A stretch of 64,000 bases of DNA from Mesorhizobium sp. (GCA_004017275.1 SAKE01000001.1:1-64000), one strand, 5' to 3'. Positions 19,285 through 29,202 are shown, counted from the first letter of the stretch. Notes: generated by a model from the letters alone, not told the origin. A program made the numbers and translations.

Positions 19285-21399
19285 ATGGGAGACAAACGCC
19301 TACAGCCGCCGCTTCCCCATTCCGAGCCGCGGATCAGGGTGCTTCATGACGACGTAACAATAGACCGGTATCGATGGCTTCAACACCGGGAGAATCCCGA
19401 TGTCCGCGCTTATCTGGAAGCCGAGAACAGCTATGCGGAGCAAGCGACAGCTCACCTGAAGGGGCTCAAGGCGGAACTCATCGCCGAGATCGAAGGTCGT
19501 CAGACCTGCGAGGGCGTCGCCGCACCAGCGTTCCAGGTTGGACCTTTCGAGTACTTCCAAAGTCACGAGCGGGGCTTGTGTCATCCCGCATGGTGGCGCC
19601 GGCCGGTGACCGGAGGCTCGGCCGAGCTTGTTCTCGATCCGAACGCGATTGCTGGGGCCGAGGTCTTCTATCAGCTCGGTGTGTTCGAGCCGAGCGACGA
19701 TGGGCGTTACGTGGCGTTCAGCTTTGATCTCATCGGCGACGAGCGCTACGAGTTGAGAGTGCGGGACATGGCCGCCGGCCGTGACATATGGCGCGACTCG
19801 GGTCGCGCCCGGCGCGTTGTCTGGGCCGCCGACAATCACACGCTCTTTCTTACACGGGAGCGGAGTGATCGGCGGCATGTCGATCAGATTGTCCGCTTGG
19901 ACGTAGACGTCGGAAACTTCGAGGTGGTGTTCGAGGAGGCCAATGAGCGACTGGCGGTGCTGGTTCGGCGTTCTGATAGCGGCGCCTGGTTGTTCCTCGA
20001 CGTAGTTACGACCTATTCCTTCAGCGTTCAGCAAGGCGCTGTAGAGGTGTGGTGTCTTCCGTCCGACGAGCCGCAGGGCAAGTGGCGCCGGATCGTGAAG
20101 CGTGAACTTGGGCACGAGATCTATGCCGAGCACTGGGGCGACAGGTTCCTGTTTCGGGTGGACGATGCTGGACCGTACTGGCGGCTCGTGTGTGCGCCGA
20201 TTGACGACCCGTCGCCATCGCGCTGGGAAGAAGTCATACCACATCGGAACGGCGTGACCCTCGAGGAGGTCCACGTGCTCGAACAGCATCTGGTTGTCCT
20301 GGAACGAGAAGGTCTTCGTCCTCGCCTGATCTCGCGTAACGGAAGCGGGCGGGTTGGGGCCACGATCGTTCCCGACCAGCCGAGCTGCACTCTAATGGTC
20401 GGCCTGTCGGCAGGGGGGCACTGTTCGGTCGCACGGCATCCGTTCCGAAGCTCGAAGTTGACCTACTCGGTTAGCTCGTTTGTGACGCCGGACACCGTCA
20501 TCGAGCATGATCTTGTCGACGACCGATCGGCAGTCCTGTACCAGGCCCGAATTCCGGGATATGACGCGGCTCAATATGTGGCGACGGTGGTCATGGCGGA
20601 GGCGGAAGACGGGGTGCAGGTCCCGATCTCCTTGGTCGCGCGGCGCGATCGAACAAGCCCGGGGCCGGTACTATTGAATGTGTACGGCTGTTACGGAATA
20701 CCGAGATGGCCCTCGTTCTTCTCGTGGCCCTCATCCATAACAAAGCGCTTGAGCCTGCTCGATCGCGGAGTTGCTTTCGGCATCGTGCACGTACGAGGGG
20801 GCGGTGAGCTCGGACGTCCATGGCACGAGGCGGCTACCCGCGATCAAAAGCGCATTACCCACACAGACTTGATCGCCGCTGCAGAGGGGCTCGTTCAGCG
20901 GGGGATTGCCATCCGCGACGGCATCGTCATTGAGGGAAAGAGCGGTGGCGGGGGTACCGTGCTTGCCACGGCCGGCTTGCGGCCCGACTTGTTCCGCGCC
21001 GTGCTCGCCGAGGTTCCAGTCGCCGACATCCTAGATACCGAACTGGACTTCACGATGCCGTACGCGCTACATGAAACGGCGGAGTACGGAGATCCCCACA
21101 TCGCCCACGAGTATCGGTACCTGCGCAGCTACGACCCGTACTACAACCTCAGCGCTGATCGCCCACTTCCGCCGACGTACATCGACGCCGCGCTCGACGA
21201 CGGCCAGGTGCTCTATTACCAGCCCGCTCGCTACGTGGCGCAGCGTCGGTCCTGCGCGGCCGATCGCGATCCCGAGCTTGTCTTCCGCATGCGGATGGTG
21301 GGCGGCCACAGCGGCGCTTCACATGGGCCTGGTGTAGCCGAGGAAACAGCATTTCGCATTGCCTGGACGCTCGACCAGCTCCGACGAACAAGCAGCTGA
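19285..21399 (+). CDS. Prolyl oligopeptidase family protein (PtrB/S9A-like)
   Basis: This encodes about 704 residues from ATG 19285, preceded by GAGGGAAG; a TTG at 19261 is less likely. It has an N-terminal seven-bladed propeller and a C-terminal alpha/beta-hydrolase. The catalytic serine is Ser553 in EGKSGGGGT (GxSxGG), the acid is most likely Asp639 in ALDDGQV, and the histidine is His675 in GGHSGAS. RGGGELGRPWHEAATRDQK is the conserved element before the active site. These enzymes cleave short peptides in the cytoplasm. It follows an oligopeptide-type transporter, so it may hydrolyse imported peptides, though a recombinase scar and about 1.2 kb lie between, so it is probably transcribed separately. 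Confidence 0.9.
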   Translation: MGDKRLQPPLPHSEPRIRVLHDDVTIDRYRWLQHRENPDVRAYLEAENSYAEQATAHLKGLKAELIAEIEGRQTCEGVAAPAFQVGPFEYFQSHERGLCHPAWWRRPVTGGSAELVLDPNAIAGAEVFYQLGVFEPSDDGRYVAFSFDLIGDERYELRVRDMAAGRDIWRDSGRARRVVWAADNHTLFLTRERSDRRHVDQIVRLDVDVGNFEVVFEEANERLAVLVRRSDSGAWLFLDVVTTYSFSVQQGAVEVWCLPSDEPQGKWRRIVKRELGHEIYAEHWGDRFLFRVDDAGPYWRLVCAPIDDPSPSRWEEVIPHRNGVTLEEVHVLEQHLVVLEREGLRPRLISRNGSGRVGATIVPDQPSCTLMVGLSAGGHCSVARHPFRSSKLTYSVSSFVTPDTVIEHDLVDDRSAVLYQARIPGYDAAQYVATVVMAEAEDGVQVPISLVARRDRTSPGPVLLNVYGCYGIPRWPSFFSWPSSITKRLSLLDRGVAFGIVHVRGGGELGRPWHEAATRDQKRITHTDLIAAAEGLVQRGIAIRDGIVIEGKSGGGGTVLATAGLRPDLFRAVLAEVPVADILDTELDFTMPYALHETAEYGDPHIAHEYRYLRSYDPYYNLSADRPLPPTYIDAALDDGQVLYYQPARYVAQRRSCAADRDPELVFRMRMVGGHSGASHGPGVAEETAFRIAWTLDQLRRTSS

Positions 21400-21799
21400 A
21401 CTGATGCTGTCACAAGTCCTCACGGATTGTGGTCAGACGGAAAGTTTGTCGTCGCCTATGATTATGTGGGCGCTCGGGCGGCCGACAAGTTAAGCAGCCG
21501 ATTTGTGGACCCGCCTTCGTCCAGCTCTCGGCGCTTGCGTCGGCAATTTCGGGACAGGGACAACCGGCAGCCGAGCCTGAAGTGTACCTCGCATAAATCA
21601 CCTTGGCTCGTCTGCGGGGCCGGGCCGGGTCCACGCCGCCGCAAAGCCCGCCGGGGCGTGGAGGGCGTAATTGCTGCCGTTGCTCTTTTGAACGAAAGAT
21701 GTCATCGACGGCAGACGCGAGAGACTTTCGGACCTCGCCGTAGCGCCACATGAAGCGAATACCGATGTGCTCAGGTCACTGGGCATGTTGCTTTGCTGA
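21400..21799. other. Intergenic region between convergent genes
   Basis: About 400 bases between the stops of the oligopeptidase and the IclR regulator. I see no supported gene and no clear bidirectional terminator. Confidence 0.4.
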
Positions 21800-22609
21800 T
21801 CATATCGTCTGAGCACCGTGATGTCCTAGACGCCGCGAGATGGTTGCCGCCGCATTCATGACAAGAGGCGCCAGCTGGCGTTCACTTTGCTGGGTGAAAT
21901 GAAAAACCGGCATCGTAACGGCAATTGCGGCCACAACTCTCCCCCTCCGATCGTGGATCACGGCCGCGATGGCGGCGGTTTCGGGAATGAACTCCCCCAC
22001 ATTCAGCGCGTATCCTCGTTCGCGCACGCAACGCAGCTCGCGTTCAAGCGCGTTCCCCTCGGTGATCGTGCGGTCCGTGTAGCGCTCTAGCCCGAGCGCC
22101 AAAACCTCTTCCAGGGTTGACCCAGGCATCTGCGACAGCATGGCTTTTCCAGTAGCCGTGCAATGCGCCGGATTGCGGCGCCCCGGTGCCGCGATGTGCT
22201 TGATCGACCCAGGACCAAGTACGTGCTCGATGTTGATGGCCTCCGTCTTGTTCCAAAGACTGAGCGAGGCCGTTTCCCTCGTGCTCTCGGCAAGTTCCTC
22301 CAGATAGGGTCGCGCCACCCGGACCACGTCAAGTTCAGCAAGAAGCCTGCTCGCCAGCGCGATGAGCTCAACTCCGAGCACAAACCGTCCAGTCTCTTCA
22401 TCGCGCTCGACGAATCCGTTGTGCTCAAGCGTCGACAGTGTCCTGGAAACCGCGCTTGCATGCTGTTCTAGCCGCCGCGCGATCTCATTTACTCCGATCG
22501 GCCTTTCACTCGCGCCGACGATCCTCAGCAGATTCAATGCCCGTTGCACGGTTGTAACCTCACCACGGGCTCGGTCACGGGCGCTCGGGGGATGTTTGAC
22601 AGAATTCAT
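21800..22609 (-). CDS. IclR-family transcriptional regulator
   Basis: About 269 residues from ATG 22609, preceded by GAGGAGT; an earlier in-frame start at 22636 has weaker support. The N-terminal winged helix-turn-helix is visible as VQRALNLLRIVGASERPIGV and ARRLEQHASAVSRTLSTLEH. The C-terminal IclR effector domain includes HIAAPGRRNPAHCTATGKAM, the usual conserved block. It points away from a decayed amidase gene that begins about 370 bases upstream in the opposite direction, so it probably once controlled that gene. A palindromic operator candidate lies 60-85 bases upstream of its start. Confidence 0.9.
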   Translation of the reverse strand: MNSVKHPPSARDRARGEVTTVQRALNLLRIVGASERPIGVNEIARRLEQHASAVSRTLSTLEHNGFVERDEETGRFVLGVELIALASRLLAELDVVRVARPYLEELAESTRETASLSLWNKTEAINIEHVLGPGSIKHIAAPGRRNPAHCTATGKAMLSQMPGSTLEEVLALGLERYTDRTITEGNALERELRCVRERGYALNVGEFIPETAAIAAVIHDRRGRVVAAIAVTMPVFHFTQQSERQLAPLVMNAAATISRRLGHHGAQTI

Positions 22610-22667
22610 CGATGACTCCTCAGCTCCACTGGACAAGTGTTCACACCCCTGTCACGTTTCAAACCTA

Positions 22668-22695
22668 GTTGCAATACAGTTGCATTATCTGCAAC
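22668..22695. promoter_or_regulatory. Candidate IclR operator
   Basis: GTTGCA occurs at 22668 and again at 22679, and the second copy is followed after TTATC by its inverse TGCAAC, making a perfect 6-bp-armed palindrome at 22679-22695. It lies between the divergent IclR gene and the amidase remnant, the expected place for an autoregulatory site. The assignment is inferred from position and symmetry. Confidence 0.45.
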
Positions 22696-22980
22696 ACGGA
22701 CGAGGTCTCGACGAGGTAAATTCGTGCTGAAGTCCGGTCATTCTCACGGGCCACACCTCCTCCTTGGATCCTCCTTGTTCTCAATTGGGGACTGAACAAT
22801 GGCGATTTCACCAGCCGACCGCACAGTTCCATCGTTCTGGAGACCTGCGTGCCGTCGATCCGATCGCTATTGAGAGTGATGTCACGGGTACGCTTCGGCA
22901 TTGGCAAACCGGGCAGGTTGGGAACGCAACTGCGACAGCCATCAATAGAGCAGTTGGTGAGTAAGGATCTGTCGAATGAG

Positions 22981-23725
22981 AATGAGCGAATATGCCGACC
23001 ACGATGCTACCGATTTGGCCTCTCTCGTGAAGGCGGCCGAAGTGACGGCCATGACGAGGTCAATCGACGCATCAACGCCGTCATAGACTGTCGAGACAGT
23101 TGTCGTCTCGGACGAAGGCATCTTGGGCGGAGTACCTTTCCTTCGCAAGGATATTGGCGCTACCGCATCTCGGCGCCCTCAAGAACAGGGGAGCCGTCTC
23201 TTCAAAGGATATCGGCCCCGAACCGACAGCCATTATTATCGCCGCGCGCGAGACGCAGGGCTCCGTACCATGGGAGAACAACATGCCCGGAGTTGGGTAC
23301 CTCAGGTATGAGTGAACTCAATGGCATTACCGCCAATCCATGGAATCTGGAACGATCTGCAGGGGGTCCTCATCGGCGCTGCCGCGACGGTCGCTGCCGA
23401 CATCACCCCCTTGCACATGCCAGCGACGGCGGCGGGTCAATTCGCATTCCTGCATCCTGGTGCGGTCTTTTCGGGCTCATTCCGATCCCGCGGACGGATT
23501 TCAGGTCCAAGACGCTCATTTGGTCGCACTCGCGAATTTGTTTTCTGTCGAACGGTGCGCGACATGGCCGCCGCATTAGACGTCCTTTCGGACCCTCATC
23601 CTGGAGATCCGTTTATATCATGGTCTAGCTGGAATGACTTTGCACATGGCGACAACCGCGGGTTAGAAGTCATCGCGTCGGTCGGGCTGCCAGCCGTGTG
23701 CGAAGCGCTCTCTGCCAAGCTGTAG
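22981..23725 (+). pseudogene. Amidase-signature enzyme, truncated and frameshifted
   Basis: Reading across frames gives an amidase-signature protein: GILGGVPFLRKDIGA, then QEQGSRLFKGY, then ARDAGLRTMG, TTCPELGTSGMSELNGIT and NPWNLERSAGG, then [20 protein letters not shown], then [20 protein letters not shown]. The Ser-cis-Ser-Lys triad region is recognisable: the lysine in FLRKD, and serines near ERSAGG and [11 protein letters not shown]. At least five frame changes and loss of the C-terminal half make it non-functional. It is divergent from the IclR regulator, which probably controlled it. Confidence 0.75.
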
Positions 23726-23786
23726 AATTGTGACGAGTTGCAGTGCACAGAATGCGCGAAATTACTTCCATAATGGAGATAGATCA

Positions 23787-23907
23787 ATGACCGGAGCACC
23801 ACACCTTACATTCGATCTCGAAGCGCCTGGCGTGAGCATAGGTTTCCTCGTTGTGCCCAAAGGCGCAGGCTGCGAGGCCCTTTCGTTCCGATTTTCTGCC
23901 TAAATAG
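23787..23907 (+). pseudogene. 5' fragment of a second doeB-like deacylase gene, cut by IS5
   Basis: ATG 23787, with GGAGAT upstream, starts a product reading PHLTFDLEAPGVSIGFLVVP, nearly the same as the intact deacylase at 839. The nucleotide similarity continues through a small frameshift to about 23907, where the sequence turns into the end of an IS5-type element (GGCCTGTTGCGCA). The rest of the gene is missing. A third start fragment of the same gene lies at 38729. Confidence 0.8.
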
Positions 23908-24378
23908 GGGCCTGTTGCGCAGTAGCGGAGGGATGTTTGAAGGGATCGGATTGCAGGGGGTTTCGCTCGTATTCTTGAGCTCTGTCGCCTTGGGTGGGGG
24001 TTGGCGGCGGTGCGGCCTCTTGCGGCCGGATTGTAGGCGCACCTATCCCGTGATGGCGGTCCATCGGCGCATGTTGAATGCGATCGCCGCCATCGTTACC
24101 TGGGCGGTCGCCTTGGCCAGCCCGACATAGGGGATTGCGGTCAATCTCATACGGTTCTTGAGCGTGGCGAAGGTGGTCTCGACCGTCGCCCGGCGTCTGG
24201 CGATCAGGCGATTGTAGTGCTTGAGCCGCGGCGGCAACTGCGGATGATGCTTGTTGGGGCGGCGCGCAATGCGCACCTTCTTGCCCTCGGCCTTGAGCCG
24301 GGCGCGGCGGGCATGGGTGTCGTAAGCGGCGTCCGCCCACACCCTCTTCTCGTCGCCACGGATCAAATCATCGGCCAT
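23908..24378 (-). pseudogene. IS5-family transposase C-terminal remnant
   Basis: The frame on the minus strand (24378 to 24043) reads MADDLIRGDEKRVWADAAYD, then RLKHYNRLIARRRATVETTF and NRMRLTAIPYVGLAKATAQ. This is the C-terminal part of an IS5/IS1031-type DDE transposase including the last catalytic glutamate region. The left boundary GGCCTGTTGCGC at 23908-23920 resembles a known IS5-group terminal repeat. The N-terminal part is absent because the IS256 remnant abuts at about 24380. It has interrupted the second deacylase copy. Confidence 0.8.
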
Positions 24379-24379
24379 G

Positions 24380-25598
24380 GGGGACTGTCAGGAATTCCGT
24401 GTGCGGGTGGGCGGTTCAACATTGTGCCGCCATGGCTTTGATGAAGCGATTCGCCGAAGATGACGGCAAACTGGGCCTTGGCCATGGACCACTCACGTGG
24501 CGGCATTTTCCACTCTTTTCGGACCGGTTCAAGATCAGGTAGAGCAGCTTGGTGGCCGCGCCATCGCTGGGGAAGTGGCCCCTGGCCCTGACAGCCCGCC
24601 TGAGCTTCGAGTTCAGCGCCTCGATCGCGTTTGTGGTGTAGACGATCCGGCGGACTTCGTCAGGGAACGCAAAGAACGGGATGACCTCGCCCCAGGCACG
24701 CCGCCAGCTCTGGCCGATGGCGGGATAGCGCTGGCCCCATGGGCCGGCCTCGAACGCCGTCAGCGCCTTTTCGGCAGCATCGGCATAGACGGCGCGGTAG
24801 ATGTCCTTGAGCGCTGTCGCAAGCCCTTTGCGGTCTTTCCAGGAGACGAAGTCCATGGAGTTGCGCAGCAGGTGGACGATGCAGGTCTGAACGATCGCCT
24901 CCGGGAAACGGCGGTGATCGCGTCGGGGAAGCCTTTCAGGCCATCGATGACGGCCAGCAGGATATCATCGACGCCGCGGTTCTTGAGCTCGTTCATCACC
25001 GGCAGCCAGAACTTGGCGCCTTCATTCTGCTCGAGCCAGGCCGAGTACCTCCTTGGCGCCAGCGGCGCGGACGCCCAACGCGATATGGATGGTTTTGTTG
25101 CGAACCATCCCTTCGTCCCGGGTCTTGACCCGGATCGGGTTCGAAGAAAATGAGCGGATAAACCGGATCGAGCGAGCGCTGTTGCCAAGTGGCGACTTCA
25201 TCGAGCACGGCGTCCGTCACCGTGCTGATCAGATCCGGCGACACGTCGACGCCATACAGATCATGCAGGTGCCCGGTAATCTCCCGGGTGCTCATGCCGC
25301 GCGCATACATTGACACGATCTTTTCGTCGAAGCCGGGTAAGCGACGCTGATACTTGGCGATTAGTTGCGGATGGAAACTGGCGTGGCGATCACGCGGTAT
25401 GTCCGGTTTCCGTCGTCACGGTCTTGCGGCCGTAGCAGTTACGCGTATTGCCAGCGCCTTCGCCGCTCGCCAGATGATGGTCCATCTCCGCGTTCAAGGC
25501 GCGCTCGGTCAGAGCCTTCTTGAGCGTATCCAGCAGGCCGCCCTGTTCGAAGGCTGCACTGGCTGCGCCTCCTGCCAGAAGCTGGTCGAGAAGATCAT
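24380..25598 (-). pseudogene. IS256-family transposase, multiple frameshifts
   Basis: Read on the minus strand across frames: NDLLDQLLAGGAASAAFEQG at about 25598, then KALTERALNAEMDHHLASGE, then [40 protein letters not shown] and [20 protein letters not shown], then [20 protein letters not shown] and GVDDILLAVIDGLKGF, and finally VYTTNAIEALNSKLRRAVRA near the stop at 24416. The DDE-type catalytic domain is broken by at least four frame changes. The downstream end, with CCTGACAGTC near 24385, resembles an IS256 terminus. The N-terminal end is cut off exactly where an ABC permease remnant begins. Confidence 0.85.
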
Positions 25599-25599
25599 T

Positions 25600-26025
25600 T
25601 GGATCGCAGGCTCTTTAATCCTGGCGCAGAGCATTGGGGCTACAAGCTACGTAGTCGTGATTGTCTCAGCGACTTTAGCCAACTTTGATAGACGTTTAGA
25701 GCAAGCTGCCATGAGCATGGGGGCGGGTCCCGTCCAGACCTTCCGACGAGTAACTCTGCCTTTGATTCTGCCTGGTATCCTGGGAGGGGCCGTTTTTGCC
25801 TTCATTCATTCATTTGACGAAGTGGTGATAACCTCATTGGTACGCGGTTACTCAATCAAGACCTTACCGCTAAAGATGCGGGAGAACATTAGTCATTCGA
25901 TTGATCCTACAATCGCCGCGGTTTCCTCTCTGTTAATGCTCCTGCCTGTCCTTTGGGTGGTCGCCATTTATTTTACGTGGTGGCGCTCAATGAAGGAAAA
26001 AACATCGTCTCATGCGGCGATTTAA
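25600..26025 (+). pseudogene. PotC-type ABC permease, C-terminal remnant
   Basis: In frame to the stop at 26025 the residues read SATLANFDRRLEQAAMSMGA, then FRRVTLPLILPGILGGAVFA, and HSFDEVVITSLVRGYSIKTL. These are the EAA loop and last membrane segments of a spermidine/putrescine-type (PotC) permease. The N-terminal half and all partner genes (ATPase, PotB, binding protein) are missing, and the junction at 25600 coincides with the truncated end of the IS256 transposase. This suggests a deletion mediated by that element. Confidence 0.75.
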
Positions 26026-27168
26026 GTGCCGGCAAGGCCCACAAAGAATACTCTGTTCTTCGCAGCGAGGCGGCAAAAGCGATAGTATGGTCAGGGCATT
26101 GCAATCGCTGCCGACGGCGGGATCCGGTTCTCTTGCAGGTCGGGCGCCAGTCAATTTAAGATCGCGAAGCGGTGTCATGTGCAATCGTTCCCCATGCCGC
26201 ACTTTCATTCAAGGGAGCGCGTTCCGCCTAGATGGCAAGCATTCCGCGCGGCAAGCGAGATAGTAGGTTGTGTCTGTAAGTGTCGTGACCGAAGATGGAG
26301 CTGCAACAGGAACAGTGCACGTCGGAGCGGTGGCGCCGCAGGTGAAGCGGTTCACCGCGCACCTGGGGAGGTTGTGCGGGCAGAACGGCTTGCCCCACTA
26401 TGCCGGGCGAACCTACGCACCACCGTGGAGCCTTTTTCGTCCGTCAAAAATTGGGGGAGCTTCAGGGTCTTAGGTCAGGGCCGTTGAGAGAAACCTTCTG
26501 CGGATTGGATGCATGGGTCCATGAGTGACTCCGCTTCCATGCTTCCAACCTCAGGCCCGCCGCCTGGAAGAAAGCGGTTCATTAGCGCCGCGCATCAAGC
26601 GTTGGTTCAAATCCGGTCGTGGCCTACCACCCGCTTGGCGAAGACATGGGAAGGGTGGCACCCGCAAAAGCAACCCAAAAGCACCGCAAGGGCAGCGGAT
26701 GGGCCACGCCGAGGATTGTTCCTGGGGGAGCATCTCGCTTCTAGATCATGACATATGCAAACTGAATTTGACGCAACTTGAGATCGACAGTTAGAGGATC
26801 AATAGGCGACGTATGCACAGAGGCGAAACTTTCCGGCATCTGCAGAGCTTGGCGCCACAAAGGTCCTAACCTCGGATGTCGGCTGAACAACGCGCCATCC
26901 AAACATCCGGAGACTGCACACAACGCCAGAGGCTGAGTTGCCCTGATCTTTCGATCCGTTGAAATGGGGTACGCAGCCACAATCATCCAAGAGACATCGT
27001 GGCCTTCGTCAGTATCTCTCAATTGCTGACAATCCCATTCATAGAGGCAGACGATTCTACCCCTCTAGTTCCCCCGCGCTTTACGCTTTTCGGACACTTG
27101 GGCGCGTGCTGTTGCCCTAAATTACCCTACCGACGGACGGCCCCACACCAGGCAAGGAGTTAAAACCA
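26026..27168. other. Long gene-free region
   Basis: About 1.1 kb with no supported gene on either strand. Short frames are present but match no family I recognise. The only distinctive feature is the element at 26734-26780 shared with the region upstream of the amidohydrolase at 34396. Given its surroundings it is probably decayed coding DNA. Confidence 0.4.
26734..26780 (+). repeat. Upstream element shared with 34286-34333, copy A
   Basis: CTCGCTTCTAGAT, then ATATGCAAACTGAATTTGAC and GCAACTTG, correspond to the sequence 34286-34333 with about 75 percent identity by eye. It is 390 bases upstream of the M24 gene at 27169. It may be a shared regulatory site or a residue of duplicated upstream DNA. 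Confidence 0.45.
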
Positions 27169-28335
27169 ATGGCGATGCCAAAAGGACCACAAGCGTTTCC
27201 CCGGGCTGAATATCTGCGACGGCTGTCCGTAGTTAAGGCGGAAATGGAAAAACGCGAGATCGATGCCTTATTGGTAAGCACTTCGGCGGATATCACCTAT
27301 CTTTCCGGATACACTGCCAAATCTGGCTACATCCCGGAAGCGCTGATCGTTTCCTTGAAAGATGAGGAGCCGACCTTTGTGACGCGCCGTTGTGATGCGC
27401 CGGGCGCTGTTCATCAGATGTTCTTCGATAGCAATCGAGTTATTGGCTATCCAGAAGCGCTTATCGCAAACCCTGACAAAGATGGCTATGATGCAATAAT
27501 TGATTTCCTGCATGAAGGTGGCCTTGCGGGGCGGGTGGGGATGGAAATTAAATCCCTCAGGCCGGAATCGGTAGAGAAATTCAGGACCCGGATGCCGGAC
27601 GCCAAAATCGTAGATTTTAGCAAAGCAGTCGCTTGGATCCGGCTAATTAAATCCGACCTTGAAATCGCTATGATGCGGGAGGCAGCGGCGATCACTGATG
27701 CGGGAATGTTGCGAGCGGTAGAGGTAATCCGGCCCGGCGTTAGAGAAGCTGATGCTGCGGCAGAGATCATCTCGACGTTGATCCGAGGTGCGAATGGCAA
27801 GCCAAGCACGGATTTGTCGCACTTTCTTTTATGTGCTTCACCGCGTTCCTCCACGCCGCATATCAGGTGGGCAGAAGATGTTTTCCACGACGGTTCGCAG
27901 ATCAACCTCGAGTTTAGCGGCGTGCGTCATGGGTATACCTCTGGGCTGATGCGAACTCTGTCAATCGGCAAATCGTCGGAGCAGTTGCGTCGAGTGCACG
28001 AGGGAGAGGTAGCAGGACTGGAAGCTGCGCTTGCCGCGGTCAAGCCAGGTGCCACTTGTGCCGAAGTCGCTATGGCTTTCAATAAAACGCTGAAAAAGCA
28101 CGGTTTTGCGAAAGAAACCAGATGCGGCTACGCCCAAGGAATCGAGTGGCTGGAACCAACGGCGAGTCTCAAGGAAGATGACCTGACCGTGCTTCGGCCG
28201 AACATGACTTTTCACCTGATGCTCGGAAACTGGATAGACGAAGACTTCGGCTATGTGATCAGTGAAAGCTTCCGCGTGACCGAAAGCGGCGCCGAAACAT
28301 TCTCTCGCTTGCCACGAACAATCTTCGAAATCTGA
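27169..28335 (+). CDS. M24-family (creatinase/ectoine-hydrolase-like) hydrolase
   Basis: This encodes 388 residues, full length for the family. Residues 1-160 form a creatinase N-terminal domain (ADITYLSGYTAKSGYIPEAL recalls the EutD/DoeA signature), and residues 165-385 the pita-bread M24 fold. Metal ligands of true aminopeptidases are largely replaced (GYAQGIEWLEP, VLRPNMTFHLMLGNW), as in ectoine hydrolases and creatinase, so a C-N hydrolase acting without two metals is more likely than a peptidase. A ribosome site (AAGGAG) sits 9 bases before ATG 27169. It is convergent with a TetR regulator. The partial M24 gene at the left edge is a distinct paralogue. Confidence 0.88.
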   Translation: MAMPKGPQAFPRAEYLRRLSVVKAEMEKREIDALLVSTSADITYLSGYTAKSGYIPEALIVSLKDEEPTFVTRRCDAPGAVHQMFFDSNRVIGYPEALIANPDKDGYDAIIDFLHEGGLAGRVGMEIKSLRPESVEKFRTRMPDAKIVDFSKAVAWIRLIKSDLEIAMMREAAAITDAGMLRAVEVIRPGVREADAAAEIISTLIRGANGKPSTDLSHFLLCASPRSSTPHIRWAEDVFHDGSQINLEFSGVRHGYTSGLMRTLSIGKSSEQLRRVHEGEVAGLEAALAAVKPGATCAEVAMAFNKTLKKHGFAKETRCGYAQGIEWLEPTASLKEDDLTVLRPNMTFHLMLGNWIDEDFGYVISESFRVTESGAETFSRLPRTIFEI

Positions 28336-28411
28336 TTACAGTTTGCCGCGCACCTCCCATCTTTGAAAAGAAGATCGGGCGGGCGGAGCGACACTACGCG
28401 GGACTCAGCGT

Positions 28412-29077
28412 TCACGCGAGCACGTAGCGGCGGATCACTTCCTTGATCGTCGCCAGCCGCCTGTCTGCTTCCTGGTCTTCCAGAATGCTCTTGCCGAATG
28501 ACACTTCGACCGTATAGGCCGTGGCTACGCTGAACCAGCACTGGCTCGATAGGGAGATCCACAAATCAGCTGGATTGAGGTTCTTCCGAAACACGCCGGT
28601 CGCCTCGCCGCGGGCAATAATGCCACCCACGAGCGTCATGAGCTTGTCGATTGCCAATTCTGAGCGCGGCACTGAGCGCAAATTGTCGCCATGATGGAGA
28701 TTCGCGATTCCAACCAGCACAAGGAACCCAGGATTTTTCCGATAGTAAGTGAGCGTGAACTCGCATAGCTGATCGAGCGCGACCATCGGGTCGGCGGAGA
28801 TTGTGAGCACGGCTTCGGCCTCGCGCATTCGCCGATAGGCGTTGACGAGTACCCTCTGAAACAACAGTTCCTTGCGCTCAAAATGGCGATAAACTAACGC
28901 CTTGTTCACTCTGGCCGCCTTGGCGATACTTTCCATCTTCGTACCGCTCAGGCCATTCGCGACGAACTCCGCCTCGGCAGCGGCCAGAATGGCGGCGCGC
29001 GTGCGCGAGCTCTTTTCCGATATGCCATGACCTTCAGCGACTTGCGGCTGGCCTACGTTGGCACGTGCTACGATCAT
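28412..29077 (-). CDS. TetR/AcrR-family transcriptional regulator
   Basis: About 221 residues from ATG 29077, preceded by GAAAGG; the frame extends to 29254 but the extra residues match nothing. The N-terminal TetR helix-turn-helix is clear: RTRAAILAAAEAEFVANGLS, then TKMESIAKAARVNKALVYRH. The C-terminal ligand domain resembles the group that includes RutR (pyrimidine-responsive), but the ligand is not readable from sequence. It is divergent from the decayed hyuA paralogue starting at 29209, and a 22-bp imperfect palindrome sits between them. It probably represses that hydantoinase operon, whose genes are now broken. Confidence 0.88.
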   Translation of the reverse strand: MIVARANVGQPQVAEGHGISEKSSRTRAAILAAAEAEFVANGLSGTKMESIAKAARVNKALVYRHFERKELLFQRVLVNAYRRMREAEAVLTISADPMVALDQLCEFTLTYYRKNPGFLVLVGIANLHHGDNLRSVPRSELAIDKLMTLVGGIIARGEATGVFRKNLNPADLWISLSSQCWFSVATAYTVEVSFGKSILEDQEADRRLATIKEVIRRYVLA

Positions 29078-29180
29078 ACGTTTGCCTTTCGAATCGGACG
29101 AAAACTTAGTTTGTTTCCTAAAAGAAAACTGCGAGGCCTGCCCATAATATGTCTTGCCAGACCATACAGCATTGCTTACG

Positions 29181-29202
29181 GTAACGGAAACGTTATCGTT
29201 AC
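29181..29202. promoter_or_regulatory. Candidate TetR operator palindrome
   Basis: A 22-bp sequence with arms GTAACG and CGTTAC and a symmetric centre AACGTT; 18 of 22 positions are two-fold symmetric. It lies between the divergent TetR gene and the hyuA remnant, ending 6 bases before the latter's GTG start, where bound repressor would block transcription or initiation. Assignment is by symmetry and position. Confidence 0.55.

Noticed and set aside
22764..22964. Small plus-strand frame between iclR and the amidase remnant
   Set aside because: It matches no family and lacks a ribosome site. It may be decayed coding DNA, but this cannot be supported.
26595..26630. Another TTGGTTCAAATCCGG tRNA-like stretch
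   Set aside because: The stem would need mostly G-U pairs, and the rest of the cloverleaf is absent.
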